DNA of 64,000 bases, taken from assembly GCA_047967505.1 (NCBI GenBank), contig CM106540.1; one strand, written 5' to 3'. Below are positions 1-10,726 of the stretch, piece by piece. The DNA is from Dipteris shenzhenensis (lineage: Eukaryota > Polypodiophyta > Polypodiopsida > Gleicheniales). The notes beneath the pieces were generated by a model that did no database searches, was not told the origin of the DNA, and was given only the letters and a program-made list of their open reading frames with translations. The first letter of the stretch is position 1. Every line of letters begins with the position of its first letter. Position numbers and translations under genes: made by a program.

Positions 1-109
1 CACCGGATGCATATCTATATGAAGTAGAACCCATTTGGGGCATGTATTAGTACAATCTCATGATTTAGCTCCTGATGGATGGTTTTTTCTTGAAAGAGAT
101 GTCAATGGA

Positions 110-225
110 TCAAAGAAAACACATGGCATTGAAGAGTAAACCTTTTATGGTGGTGATTGCCAAAATGTTATATCACAAAGGGGTTGATCAGGTGTTAGAT
201 GATGTGTACTAGAGCATGAGTAATG
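110..225 (+). pseudogene. Possible gypsy RNase H-integrase linker relic
   Basis: One frame reads MALKSKPFMVV followed by LYHKGVDQVL, which resembles the spacer between RNase H and the integrase zinc finger in plant Ty3/gypsy polyproteins. It lies about 550 bp upstream of an integrase-core relic on the same strand, so both may come from one element. Stops flank it and no full domain can be followed. The assignment rests on a short pattern only. Confidence 0.25.
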
Positions 226-774
226 TATGAAATTTTTTACTTTTTGAATTAAAAAAACCCTTATGTATGCATATTTTTTGTAACTCCATAAAAATATTAA
301 ACCCCTTCTATTGATCGCACGTGCTATCTTTAATATTTCTTAGTGACCCCTTGGGGCTTAATGTAACCCTAGTTCTAGCACAAGTTAGTTCGTGTAATAG
401 AGGCTCGTTCTATGCGTGATAACATACGTGATTTATGTAAGGATCTGGGGATCAAGTGGCAAATAGATTAAGAAACAAGATGAATTTTACATTAATAAGG
501 CCTACCCTATTATATGATGTTGGTGTACATTAGGGAGTGGTTAGAATAAAAATGTACTTTGTACCGAAATGTGTATGGTCATTGAAATGGTTTGTCCAAA
601 TGTGGTTAATAGTTGAGCCATGAGTATTTGTTGGTTCTTCTATCAATTGTTTGAAGTTGTTTTGTGTCACCTTTGAAGACGGGTTGCGACCGTGATCAAA
701 GATGTGCATGAATTTGCAAAGTGTTTTTGGTACTATCAAAGACGTGGTCACCAGTGAATGCATATATGAACCCC

Positions 775-1110
775 ATTATTCTATTAGATCCATTCTAGAA
801 ATGGGGCCTTGATTTCATGGGTCCATGTAAGCCGGTAGCACAGTACATGGGCATCAAGTATGTGGTGATGGCCACATATTATTCAACCAAATGGGTTGAA
901 GCACAGGAGCTAAGGGATAGTACACCAACTACTAGTACAACAACTTTTTTATACTAGAATATCATCACATGGTTTGGATGCTCGATTGATTTGGTCTTGA
1001 ATCAGGGGACTCATTTTCTAAATGATATGGTGAAGCAATTAACAAATGTGCATATGGTGGTGTATAAGATGGCTACGATGTATCATCTACAAGGAAACGG
1101 AGAGGCAAAA
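775..1110 (+). pseudogene. Ty3/gypsy integrase core fragment
   Basis: The plus strand reads WGLDFMGPCKPVAQYMG, then YSTKWVEA, then NQGTHFLND, then YHLQGNGEA. These are the three blocks of a plant gypsy retroviral-type integrase core (DNA strand transfer during insertion). The first catalytic Asp (LDF) and the final Glu (GNGEA) are present. The middle Asp, normally in a SDQGTHF-like block, appears as Asn (LNQGTHF), and an in-frame stop interrupts the core near 955. No LTR or RNase H is attached. This is a dead fragment, probably of an Athila/Tat-like lineage; the lineage is inference. Confidence 0.6.
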
Positions 1111-1444
1111 AAGTAGCAAAAAGATGATGAATGTCCTTGCAAAGTGTAAGGTACATTGGATGCCGGATGTGACACTAGGGAACAAGAATGCCCATATTTT
1201 CAGGTGGATGCTATGTATGTGAAGGACAAAAGCACAATGGACATCTGCATCCGTATATCCCACCATCGGATCAGATCCAAAATTTTCAAGGGTCTTTTTA
1301 AAAAAAATTTTAATTTCCTTCCAAAGTATCACGTGGATCGGTTTTGTGCTGATCCGACGGTGTGGTATATGGATCTCGGTGTCCGTTGCGCTTGTTTCGT
1401 TCACCTTTTCACCACTGCAGATTCCGACACCACCGCCCAAACCC

Positions 1445-2130
1445 GAATATCATCACCCTAGCCGCATACATACCCCACTCACTGGCGAAAGCCATCTTGT
1501 GGGGTGATAGACACTTGGTTGTAACCCGAAAGCTATAAGCTTCCTTTTCGGCTACCCTTTCTAGAACATGTTCCATGAATGGCAAGGGGTAGTGGTCACG
1601 TCTAGTGGTGGTAGCACTAACTTTTTTCAAATCCACGCATACTCTAGTTGTTCCATGTTTCTTTAGGACTATCATGATGGGTGATACCTAGTTTGTATTC
1701 TCAATCTCGTAATGAATCCGGCATCTATGAGTTTCTGGATTTCCTCCCTTAATAAGAGTGCGTATTTGGGATTCATAGGGTAGGGGTGTTGATGTACAGG
1801 CCTGGCATCATCTAGCATGGGGATTGTGTGCTGCACTACTTCGGCAAGTACCCCTTTCATGTCAGTGTACTTCCAGGCTATGTAGTCTTTGTACTCTTAT
1901 AGGAGAGCATGGGGATTGTGTGCTGCACTACTTTGGCAGGTACCCCTTTCATGTTGGTGTACTTCCAGGCCTGGCATCATCTAGCATGGGGATTGTGTGC
2001 TGCACTACTTCGGCAGGTACCCCTTTCATGTCGGTGTACTTCTAGGCTATGTAGTCTTTGTACTCTTGTAGGAGAGCTATTATAGCATTCTCCTCATTGG
2101 GGGTGAGATCATCAGCGTGATGAACACAGG
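1445..2130 (-). pseudogene. Ty3/gypsy reverse transcriptase fragment
   Basis: On the minus strand the linker before RT reads EYKDYIAWKYTDMKGV, followed by HTIPMLDDARPV, MNPKYALLLREEIQKL and DAGFI. A frame change leads to TRVCVDLKKVSA, RDHYPLPFMEHVLERVA and GKEAYSF-like residues. This is the N-terminal half of a gypsy RT (fingers and first palm motifs) as found in Athila/Tat-type plant elements. The YxDD block, RNase H and integrase are absent from this strand. The linker-encoding part is repeated three times, which by itself disables the frame. It faces the integrase relic at 775-1110, so the two are not one intact element. Confidence 0.65.
1815..2083. repeat. Three-copy tandem duplication inside the gypsy RT relic
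   Basis: Units beginning with CATGGGGATTGTGTGCTGC start near 1815, 1908 and 1985. The first and third share the longer tail ending in GTAGTCTTTGTACTCTT; the middle unit is shorter. The units differ at few positions. They duplicate the coding segment for the linker before RT on the minus strand. Confidence 0.8.
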
Positions 2131-2974
2131 TTGGGGGTCCTGCCCTTTTGGGGCTAGGTTTACCTCCTTGACTAGGGCTGGCCCGTCGTACCCTTGGGAG
2201 CACCCATCTTCCTCAGACCTTTTGGCCTATTGGTATAAGATCTTGAGATTCTCAATCGTGTAGGCCTTGTAATGGACTGGTAAAAGTTACTTGTCCCAAT
2301 TGTAAGTGACCATCCAATTTTAAGGCCAACTTTCTCCTAGTGAGGTGTTGATATCCTTTAATCAATTCAATTCTTTGTTTGCAACTTGAACTTAGCTTGA
2401 ATCCAGCAAAATTCAGCCAATTTACTCTGGAGCGATTCCAAGCACTCACCTAATCTAGTGTTCTCTTCATTTGTAAGCTATGGGGTTGAGGGGGTTTACT
2501 CAATAGACACTTAACAAATTGCATTGTGTTTACCTATGGGGCTGTGCCAAAGATTCGCTCCTGCTCAAATACATTTGCGATATTCCAAAATTCAGTGATT
2601 AGCTGACCCTTAGCATCTTGAACCCATCAATGGTTTCTATTGCATACTCATTCTTGATTACTTGGAAGAAAGACTTGGGAAGGACAATCACCATGTTTTA
2701 GACACCTATGTCTATTTTGGACCCTCCATTTTTATTCCCTTTCCTTTGCATGGCATCTTCAACTTTTGCAGACAACTTGGAGAGAATTAGATCACGCATA
2801 GATTCCTTTATAGCTAATGCCAATGATTGGTGGCTTGACTAAGACCAATTATTTGCAACCTTTCTTATGCTCATGATCCCAATTATAGGCACAAAGGGTT
2901 AAGTTGTTTATTCTTAGATGAATGCAAACACTATGTCTCTCAACCAATCTATCATGGTAGGAAGTGCAATTAAA

Positions 2975-3290
2975 CTTAAACGATGTGTCTCTCAACCTAT
3001 CAAGCATTGTAGGAAGTGGAAACTCCCACTCTTCTAGAATATGATAAAAAAATAATGTGTTGAAAAGCACCTCCCCCTTGAGTAGAGCTTTCATCCATAC
3101 TCAGAGATTCACAGAACATTTCTATATATGTAGTGTTGAAGTGCTCTCCTTTCATCCTTACTGCCCCCCCAATGCATAGAACCTAGCTATATGTGCAATC
3201 TTGAAATGCTCTCCTTTTTGCTTATTGCTATTAGTGAGCATATCTAAACCTTTTACACCAAGTTCAAGGCAAGACAATCATCCATTTACC
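2975..3290. repeat. Direct repeat R1, copy a
   Basis: This segment matches 5751-6095 in the same orientation over about 320 bp. Shared blocks include CTCTCAACCTATCAAGCATT, GAAGTGCTCTCCTTTCATC and a run of C at the end. Shorter partial copies (TGCATAGAACCTAG followed by GAAGTGCTCTC) occur at 3365-3420 and 6105-6160. By eye identity is near 90 percent. No coding capacity is evident; the element class is unknown. Confidence 0.75.
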
Positions 3291-3365
3291 CCCCCCCCCC
3301 CCGCCACCCCAAAATAAAATAAAATAAATAAAATAATAAAATAATAAAATAAAATTAAAATTAAA
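3286..3365. repeat. Poly-C run and A/T low-complexity block
   Basis: A C run is followed by about 55 bases built from AAAAT and AAAT steps (AAAATAAAATAAAATAAAT). This is simple-sequence DNA adjoining R1 copy a. Confidence 0.85.
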
Positions 3366-5537
3366 ATGCATAGAACCTAGCTAGAATTGTAGCCTTGAAG
3401 TGCTCTCTTTTTGCTTGGTATGGATGATGCGGGGGTTATCGCTTAAATGAAAGTGGAGAGGAGTGTTTATGGGAGATACATAAGGGCTAACATTGGCATT
3501 GGTGACATGCTAGTCATTTTGTGGCTTTTGGTATTTTGGCTATTTTGGGGGGTGCAAAATAGTTTGGTATTTAAAACCACAATTAGTCAAGGAAGACAAT
3601 GCAATTGTTGAAAGAGTTTATCCACACCTCTGCCATAATCACATTTTGGCCATTTTGAATGAAATATATTATTGTTTTTTGAGTAAGGAGTTGATCCAAG
3701 ATTTCAATATTATCACTCGGGGAAAGGAATCACTAACAAGCTCTTACCTCACTAATGTCTACTGACCTCTATCTTGAAATAATCATATTGTGTAGGCTAT
3801 GGTTGGGGTGCCCCATTGTTGTTAGCTATGGTTTTGCATTGAGGTCCCTTTTTCAGGGTTGACCACCTTTTTAATATACAACCAAATTTTTATTTTTTAT
3901 TTTTAAAGCCTAAAATGTTAAGTGTGAAGTAAAGACAATTGATCATCCCAATAAGCACTCAATTTAAGACAAGTGAGTATCTCAATGAAAGCTTAGATTA
4001 TCTTAAGATATCTTTAAAAATAGAAAGAAATGAAAGCAAGTAGGTCCTAGCTATTATCCCATATCAAAACTATTGATCTTCTCAAGTGAGAATGATTGGT
4101 TGTTTCCATAGATTTTTAAAGTTATTATCTTACATGAATACCTAAAGATAAATAGTGATTATCGTCCGAAGGAAAAACAAATAATGTTCTCTATTAAGAA
4201 ATGATTGATTATTTCAAATGGCAATAAGGGATTATCTCAAAATATGTGAATGTCCCAAATGGAGATAAGTAAAGTAAAAGGGAGACAAGTGATTACCTTA
4301 ATTAAATTTAAATTTAGAAACATCTTGCCTTTACTAAAGATACATTAAGAGTATTAATTGCCTCTAATCAAGACAAATAATTGTATTACTAAGTTAAAAC
4401 ATGTAATTGTCTTAATATTTTGTTTAACTAAACCCCAACAAAGACAAGTTGAAATTTGTAATTTCTCAAGTCATGGTCCCATTGGAAACATAAAAAGGCA
4501 AACAATTATCAAGATAACAATTCATAGAAAACATGAAAAGGAAAAGGATTATGAAACTAGTTATACATTCAGTGAGAAAAATTCATTCTTTCAATTGATG
4601 GTCTCACCAAAGACATGCAATTATTGAGGCTATAGGAATCAATAGGTAGGTAGAAAATGAATTATTAAGGCAATATGAAGAGAATATGAGTTACTAGGAA
4701 GGTGAATACAAGCTATTTTTCAACATCAATCTATCTCAATTGAAGAAAAGGCTTGTTACTCACTATAGTAAAAAGTGATTATTTGAACTATGAACAAATG
4801 AACATTAGAAGATAACTGAATTCCGTATAGCTAAATTGAAGAAAGGTGATAATTATCCTTGGTAAACATAAGTTAATAGGTAGAACATATGCTTTGGGTC
4901 GTGTATATGTGTGTGTGTGTGTATGGAAGACTCGATAAAACCCCGTTCCATAGTGAAATCAAAACAATTTTGATAATGGACATGAAAGAGAAAACTACAT
5001 TATTTAATGAAAAAGTTCAACATGTAGGTGAAACACTAATAAAAAATTAACAAGAGGTGGGTAATTTGCAAAAACTTTGTAGAATGCATAATTGTACAAA
5101 GAGTTTAGCTTTGATAAGTCATAGCAAGCATCACTGTTTATTGAAAAGGGAAGTCTGCATACCTGCCACCATCCAACAAGAAAAACGTGGTGAGAACCTG
5201 CTGAAACCTTAGTTGGGACAAGTGTCCCTCCCTTGTTGTTGGGGTCACAATAAAAATAGAAGCTTCACCACAAACTTACCTAGCTCAATGTATGATTGAA
5301 AGAAGATGAGCTTCCAAGGAAAGAGTGTAGGATAGAAAGAGTTGATTTGGTGTTAGAAGAAATGTGCTTGGAATTTGGTGAGCAAATAGAGGTGCAATCC
5401 ATATTTAGGGCACTTTTCGACCTGAAAATAACCATTTTTCCCACATTGAGGGGTTAAACAATCAACCCTTAGGGAAATTTTGAACCTTGGCCATTGTAAG
5501 ATGGTTCAATTAAAGGTGATTGTGGTCGGGTTAGTTG

Positions 5538-5539
<2 letters not shown>

Positions 5540-5577
<38 letters not shown>

Positions 5578-5585
5578 CCCCCCCC
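5540..5585. repeat. (TC)n microsatellite with poly-C end
   Basis: An uninterrupted (TC)n tract of about 35 bases runs into a run of C. It is a simple sequence repeat. Confidence 0.9.
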
Positions 5586-5750
5586 TTGACCTCACTATTA
5601 GATAAATTTGATAATCATGATGAGCTACTCACAAAAGTTCATGCTCTCTTCTTCATATAATCATTCTTAGGTAGTGAATTCACTTGCAAACTAGCTACAT
5701 ATGACCATCAATAAGACCATCTATAGTTTTATTTCATTTTAACAAGATAG

Positions 5751-6095
5751 GAAGTGCGATTAAACTTAAACAGTGTGTCTCTCAACCTATCAAGCATTGT
5801 AGGCAGTGCAAACTGCCACTCTTCTAGCATATGATTAAAAAATAATGTTTTGAAAAGCACCGCCCCCTTGATTGGAGCATTCATCCATACTCACAGATGC
5901 ATAGAACATTTCTATATGTGTAGTGTTGAAGTGCTCTCCTTTCATCGATACTGTCCCCCCAGATGCATAGGACCTAGCTATATGTGCAATCTTCAAATGC
6001 TCTCCTTTTTGCTTATTGCTATGAGTGAGCATATTTAAACCTTTTTACATCAAGTTCAAGGCAAGAAAATCATCCTTTACCCCCCCCTCCCTATA
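5751..6095. repeat. Direct repeat R1, copy b
   Basis: This is the second copy of the segment at 2975-3290, about 2.8 kb downstream and in the same orientation. It keeps the order of motifs and again ends in a C run. The pair could be two insertions of one unknown non-coding repeat or a segmental duplication. Confidence 0.75.
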
Positions 6096-7188
6096 TAAAA
6101 ATAAAAATGCATAGAACCTAGGTATACATGCAACCTTGAAGTGCTCTCCTTTTGCTCATTGCTCTAAGTGACATATCTAAGAGCCTTGCCTTGTGTTCAA
6201 GGCAAGAAAATCAACTAGATCAAACTTACTAACAAATTAGCAAGGCATCAAGATCAACTTCACATTTATGTCTTTTGGGAAGAGATTTGTCATTTGGCAA
6301 ACAATTCATATTCATTTATTTTACAAGAAATCACCTTTCTCTATCCTTGACAATATCCAATTGAGACCATCATCTGGATTGATCCCTTCAATTGGTGGGG
6401 ACGTACAATAACAATCATTCCATTAACTTGTACTTTTATTGCTTGCATCTCGCCACGCTATCCCCTCATATTTTTAGGAATTGTAGGTGCTCATTAAAAA
6501 TGGTTGCATCGGGCTCTCATCCCCCTTCTTGTTGGAACCTCTATTTGGGTGTAAATTATGGCAAAAAATATCACGTTTGAAATGACAACATTACATCAAA
6601 ACAGCAACTAAGAGGAATCTTCTCAAAAGATTCCCAAAAATGTTTGAAAAACAAGTAGTTTTCTAAAATGTGGAATTTTTTACATACAAGGACTCCCTAA
6701 AAGAATTCAATTTGAGGGACACGTAGTTTTTTTATGTATAACAATTTGATAATCCCATTAAAACCTCACATTTTTAACATTAGTAATTTTCAAGAGACAC
6801 TGAAAAACAATAATTTGAACAAGCCAATACAATATGAATTTTAATATGATTATAGCCAAAATGTCTCCTACTACAAATCAGCCTCCTTGCCACTCCACAT
6901 CTCCATAAGTCTTTGCATCAACGTTCTTTTCCTAAGGTACATTTCCCTTTTCTCTTAATGAATGCTTTTATTACTTGTGGAAGGTAGTATAGAAATTACT
7001 TGTTATACATGAATGGTTCTACTACTTCTTGTCCACACTATGCCTTTGTAAGTACTTTGCAACACTAGTGATAGACTCAGGGATCTCTCTACAAAAGATT
7101 TCACTGTTACTTTTTTGGAGTAAAAAAACCCCTTACTAGGTATGAACTTCAAGAATGGGAGGGGTAGTCTTGTGGAACTAAATGAGTT

Positions 7189-7340
7189 ACTTCCCCTCAC
7201 AACAATACTTATCCATTTGTACCCTTTTTTGAAGCTCCAATGATCAAAGGTCTTTGAAAATGAATTACTTCCCCTTACAACAATACTTTTCCATTTGTAC
7301 CCTTTTTTGAAGCTCCAATGAGTCAAAGGATTTTGAAAAT
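7189..7340. repeat. 78-bp imperfect tandem duplication
   Basis: Two adjacent units share ACTTCCCCT, ACAACAATACTT, CCATTTGTACCCTTTTTTGA and AGCTCCAATGA. They differ by a few substitutions and one small indel. Confidence 0.85.
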
Positions 7341-7390
7341 GAAGGTAAAACATTGATAGCAATAATCCGACTGTCCATTAATGCTACCAA

Positions 7391-9366
7391 GCCATGATAT
7401 GGTCTTCAATAAGAAGAAGATGCATACGACACCCATTAGGGATGTGGCACTGAATGTGCAAGAAATGGTGCCACCAAGTACTCCCACAGGTACACAATCA
7501 AGGGCATATGATGGATAGTCTATTGGTGGAAATGATGAGCCAAATGTGGCTAGTATGCATGTGGGACAAGCTGAAATGCCCTTGTGAAGATCAACTAGAG
7601 TGTCTAGACTAGCTGAGAGATTTGTTCCAGGGGCAGACTATGTGATGCTTACTGATTGTGGGGAGCCTTCTTGCTATAGGGAGGCTATGATGCATGAGGA
7701 CCAGTGCAAGTGGGATATGCAATCAGAGATGAATTCACTCATGAAAAATATGACTTGGGACTTGGTTTCTTTGCCACATGGAAAGAAAGCATTGCCATGT
7801 AAATGAGTCTACAAAGAGAAGGTCATAGGTGATGATGTGCCTAAGTGGCCTTCTCGTGATGATGTGTGAGGATCAGTGCAAGTGGGAGTGTGCTATGCAA
7901 TCAGAGATGAATTCATTCATGAAAAATAAGACTTGGGACTTGGTTTCTCTGCCACATGGGAAGAAAGCAGTGCCATGTAAATGGGTCTACCAGATGAAGG
8001 TCAAAGGTGATGATGTGCCTAAGTACAAGGCCCATTTGGTTGCTAAAGGGTTCAAGCAAGAGAAGGGTGTGGAATTTGATGAGATTTTCTCTCCGATTGG
8101 GAAGATGACCAAACTTAGATGTGTACTTGGACTTGTGGTAGCAAAGGGTGTGGAGCTTATGCAGATGGATGTCAAGACAACTTTCTTGCATGGGGATTTG
8201 CATGAGGAGAGGGTACATCTGGAAGGCTTTGAAGAAATGGGCAAAGAGTATTTGGTTTGCAAGCTGAAAAAGAGTCTCTATGGCCTTAAGCAAGTTCCTA
8301 GAGAATGGTATAAGAAGTTTAATGCTTTCATTCGGTCCCAAGGTTTCAGAAGAAGTGAGATTGATCACTGCCTTTACACACTAAAAGGGCTAAGGATAAT
8401 AGCCTAATACTCCTAACACTTTATGTGGATGATATGCTATTGGCTAGCAATAATACTTATGAGCTGGATGCATTAATCGCCAAGTTGCATGAGGCCTTTG
8501 ACATGAAGGATTTGGGACCTGTAGGTAATATTCTGGGTATGCGCATCACGCGTGACTGAGGTAGGAAACTCCTTTGGCTTTTGCAGAAGGAGTAGGTGAC
8601 AAAAGTATTGCAACATATCAATATGGAGGGGTGGAAGGTAGTAAGTACTCCATTGCCTCCATATGTGAGCTGAGTCAGCAGTAGACAGAGAGTCCCAAAT
8701 TAGATGAGGAGAGGGCCATGATGGCCAAGGTTCCTTATCCATCAACGGTTGGGAGTCTTATGTATGCTATGATAGCTACTAGACTAGACATTGCATTTGC
8801 AGTTGGAGTTGTTAGCCAGTATATGTCTACTCCAAGAAAGAGGCATTAGGAGGCAGCTAAGTGCATCATGAGAGGGTACCAAGGAGATGTGCATCTACTT
8901 TGGCAGAGGAGAGATGCGTGTACTTGGGTACATAGATTCAGACTATGTAGGGCATGTGGATAGCAGGAGATCAACTTCTAGTTATGTGATCACCTTTGTA
9001 GGTGGTACAATGTCATGGATGCCTCATGCATAGAAGTGCATTGCTTTGTCTACCATAGAGGCTATGTTGCAGCCACAAAGGGTTCCAAGGAGGCTATATG
9101 GCTTGATCGACTAGTGGGAGATTTGGGGATCCATATAGGTGTACCGACATTGCAGAGTGATTCCATGAGTGCTATCTAGCTAGCACAGAATCCGGTCTTT
9201 CATGCAAATACCAAACACATTGAGGTCAGATACCATGGAGGTACTTAAGGACAAGTGCATATAGCTTGTCAAGGTTCATATAGACGATAACCCTATAGAT
9301 ATGTTGATGAAGAGTCTACCTAGTCAGTGGTTTGAGTATTGTCGTGTATTGATGGGCATTGGATAG
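7391..9366 (+). pseudogene. Copia pol pseudogene (RT and RNase H) of K3
   Basis: The RT part holds QMDVKTTFLHGDLHEE, KKSLYGLKQVPREWY and, after a frame change near 8385, LYVDDMLLASNN with the catalytic YVDD at about 8424. RNase H follows: DIAFAVGVVS-like residues near 8790, the DS(R)RSTS block near 8955, STIEAM near 9050 (a damaged STTEAEY block), and HIEVRYH near 9215. In-frame stops at about 8557 and 8594 and several indels break the frame. A 170-bp internal tandem duplication repeats the start of RT. The product would have copied element RNA into DNA. This copy is not functional. Confidence 0.8.
7695..8021. repeat. Internal tandem duplication in K3 RT
   Basis: Two units start near 7695 and 7867. 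They share CAATCAGAGATGAATTCA, ACTTGGGACTTGGTTTCT and GATGATGTGCCTAAG. The downstream unit keeps the open frame; the upstream one has a stop after CCATGTAAA. K1 and K2 have a single copy, so the duplication arose in K3. Confidence 0.85.
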
Positions 9367-9387
9367 TATGTCCACTTGTTGTTCTCT

Positions 9388-9419
9388 CTTAAAGGCACAT
9401 TGGCCTTTAAGTGGGAGGT
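9388..9419 (+). promoter_or_regulatory. K3 hairpin and polypurine tract before the 3' LTR
   Basis: CTTAAAGGC (9388-9396) and GCCTTTAAG (9403-9411) form a 9-bp stem with a 6-base loop, directly followed by the purine-rich GTGGGAGGT that abuts the LTR. The purine tract would be the plus-strand DNA primer. K1 has the same stem at the same place. Confidence 0.55.
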
Positions 9420-9555
9420 TGTGGGGGTTAAAAACCATTGTGCCTTAACCTTGATTATGTACAATGCTCAAACACATATATATATTATGGATTACATAGA
9501 AGATTAGGGTGTTTTGCACCCACCAAAACTTGTCTGGCTCCCTTCTGTCTGTCTG

Positions 9556-9600
<45 letters not shown>

Positions 9601-9633
9601 TTTCCATTTTGCTTCCGTTGTTGAGATCTCTCA
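9420..9633 (+). repeat. 3' LTR of K3
   Basis: The LTR starts TGTGGGGG right after the purine tract and ends CTCTCA. Its body matches the K1 LTR read on the other strand (TATGTACAAT, CTCAAACACATATAT, GCACCCACCAAAACTTGT). A (TC)n tract near 9561-9595 has expanded relative to K1, making this copy longer (about 214 versus 173 bp). Confidence 0.8.
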
Positions 9634-10726
9634 TGCTTCTCTTCTTTGAGCTTTTACAAGGATGGATTTTGCAAGAAACTAGCATTTTCCACCCTCTTCT
9701 TTGGCCAGCCACATCGAATTATAAGATTCCTAAGCACACATCATACCAAGAGGTAGCAACATGGGAGTTGACTAATGTCGAATGTAGATTTGTTATGCTA
9801 GTCGAGAACTTGTTCTTCCAAACAATAAAGATAATGGTTTGCTAGATACTCTCTTCCACTTGGGTGCACCTTTGCAAAGCTTTAACACAAGGAAGAACAC
9901 TACAAACAAAAGAGGCATTGCTTAACACCAACATTGAGAAGCTTCTACAATCCCAAATTGGATATTAAGACTTCACACACCTCCAAACATCTGCGGAGTA
10001 CAAGCACCTTCTCAAGAATAACCTCTTTGCTATGGTTAGGCAACTTGGGCCACCCTCTTTTTTTATTACACTCTCTGCCTGCAGAGAAGATTTGGGAGCC
10101 CTTGGTTGATTTCCTTCGTAAACTTAAACTGACATTAAACTCCATCTCTTCTTTGTAAAATGCTTCAAGCATCCAACACCTCATATGTTTAGACCCAATC
10201 ACAACAGCACGATACTACGTCCACAAAGTCCAGGCTCTCAAGCACTTGTTGAAGAGCTTGGACTCATGGAATATTTCTTCTTTGTCACTGAATTTCAAAC
10301 CCAATCACAACAGCACAATACTACATCCACAGAGTCCAGACTCTCAAGCACTTGCTAAAGAGCTTGGACACATGGAAGATTTCTTCTTTGTCTCACTGAA
10401 TTTCAAAACAGAGGGAGCCAACACAACCATGGCTTGTTGTTGGGGTAAGGGAGGAACAAGTATATAAAATATTGACAAATGAGAAAGTAGAGGCATTTGT
10501 AGATAGGTAAATTTGAACAGACATCTCAAGCTTTCCTCTTCCTCAAATCAACATACAAACACACAACCACAAAAAGACCTACAAAAAAAGAAATTAAAAA
10601 TATAGATTTGGATTCCGTCAACCCCCCATGACAAGGACAAGGATTTTGGTGCCTTCAAATAATGTCGTTGTTAGCGAGCACCTCAAAGAAAATCACAAGT
10701 GAATAAAATAATTGTTACTGTTGGAC
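9634..10726. other. Non-coding stretch between K3 and K2
   Basis: No gene recognised. It contains one 106-bp tandem duplication (listed separately). Small frames such as those near 9934-10158 and 10246-10467 have no domain. Confidence 0.5.
10195..10400. repeat. 106-bp imperfect tandem duplication
   Basis: Two units share CCCAATCACAACAGCAC, TACTAC, TCCACA, AGTCCAG, CTCTCAAGCACTTG, AAGAGCTTGGAC and TTTCTTCTTTGTC. They start near 10195 and 10301. Confidence 0.85.

Larger units (their letters stand above)
2131..7390. other. AT-rich non-coding stretch with repeats
   Basis: I find no convincing gene. Open frames here are short, lack domains, and none shows a promoter-ATG arrangement. The stretch holds a diverged direct-repeat pair, poly-C runs, an AAAAT-type low-complexity block, a (TC)n tract and a short (TG)n run near 4908-4922. 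All are listed separately. Confidence 0.5.
7391..9633 (+). mobile_element. Ty1/copia retrotransposon K3, 5'-truncated
   Basis: This is the 3' part of a plus-strand copia element of the same family as K1 (25123-30810) and K2 (10727-14371). It starts abruptly inside the integrase C-terminal extension, at the residues corresponding to DVVFNEKKMH of K1. It runs through RT and RNase H to a 3' LTR. Gag, protease and the integrase catalytic core are missing, as is the 5' LTR. Without them it cannot move on its own, and the remaining frame is broken many times. Confidence 0.85.
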
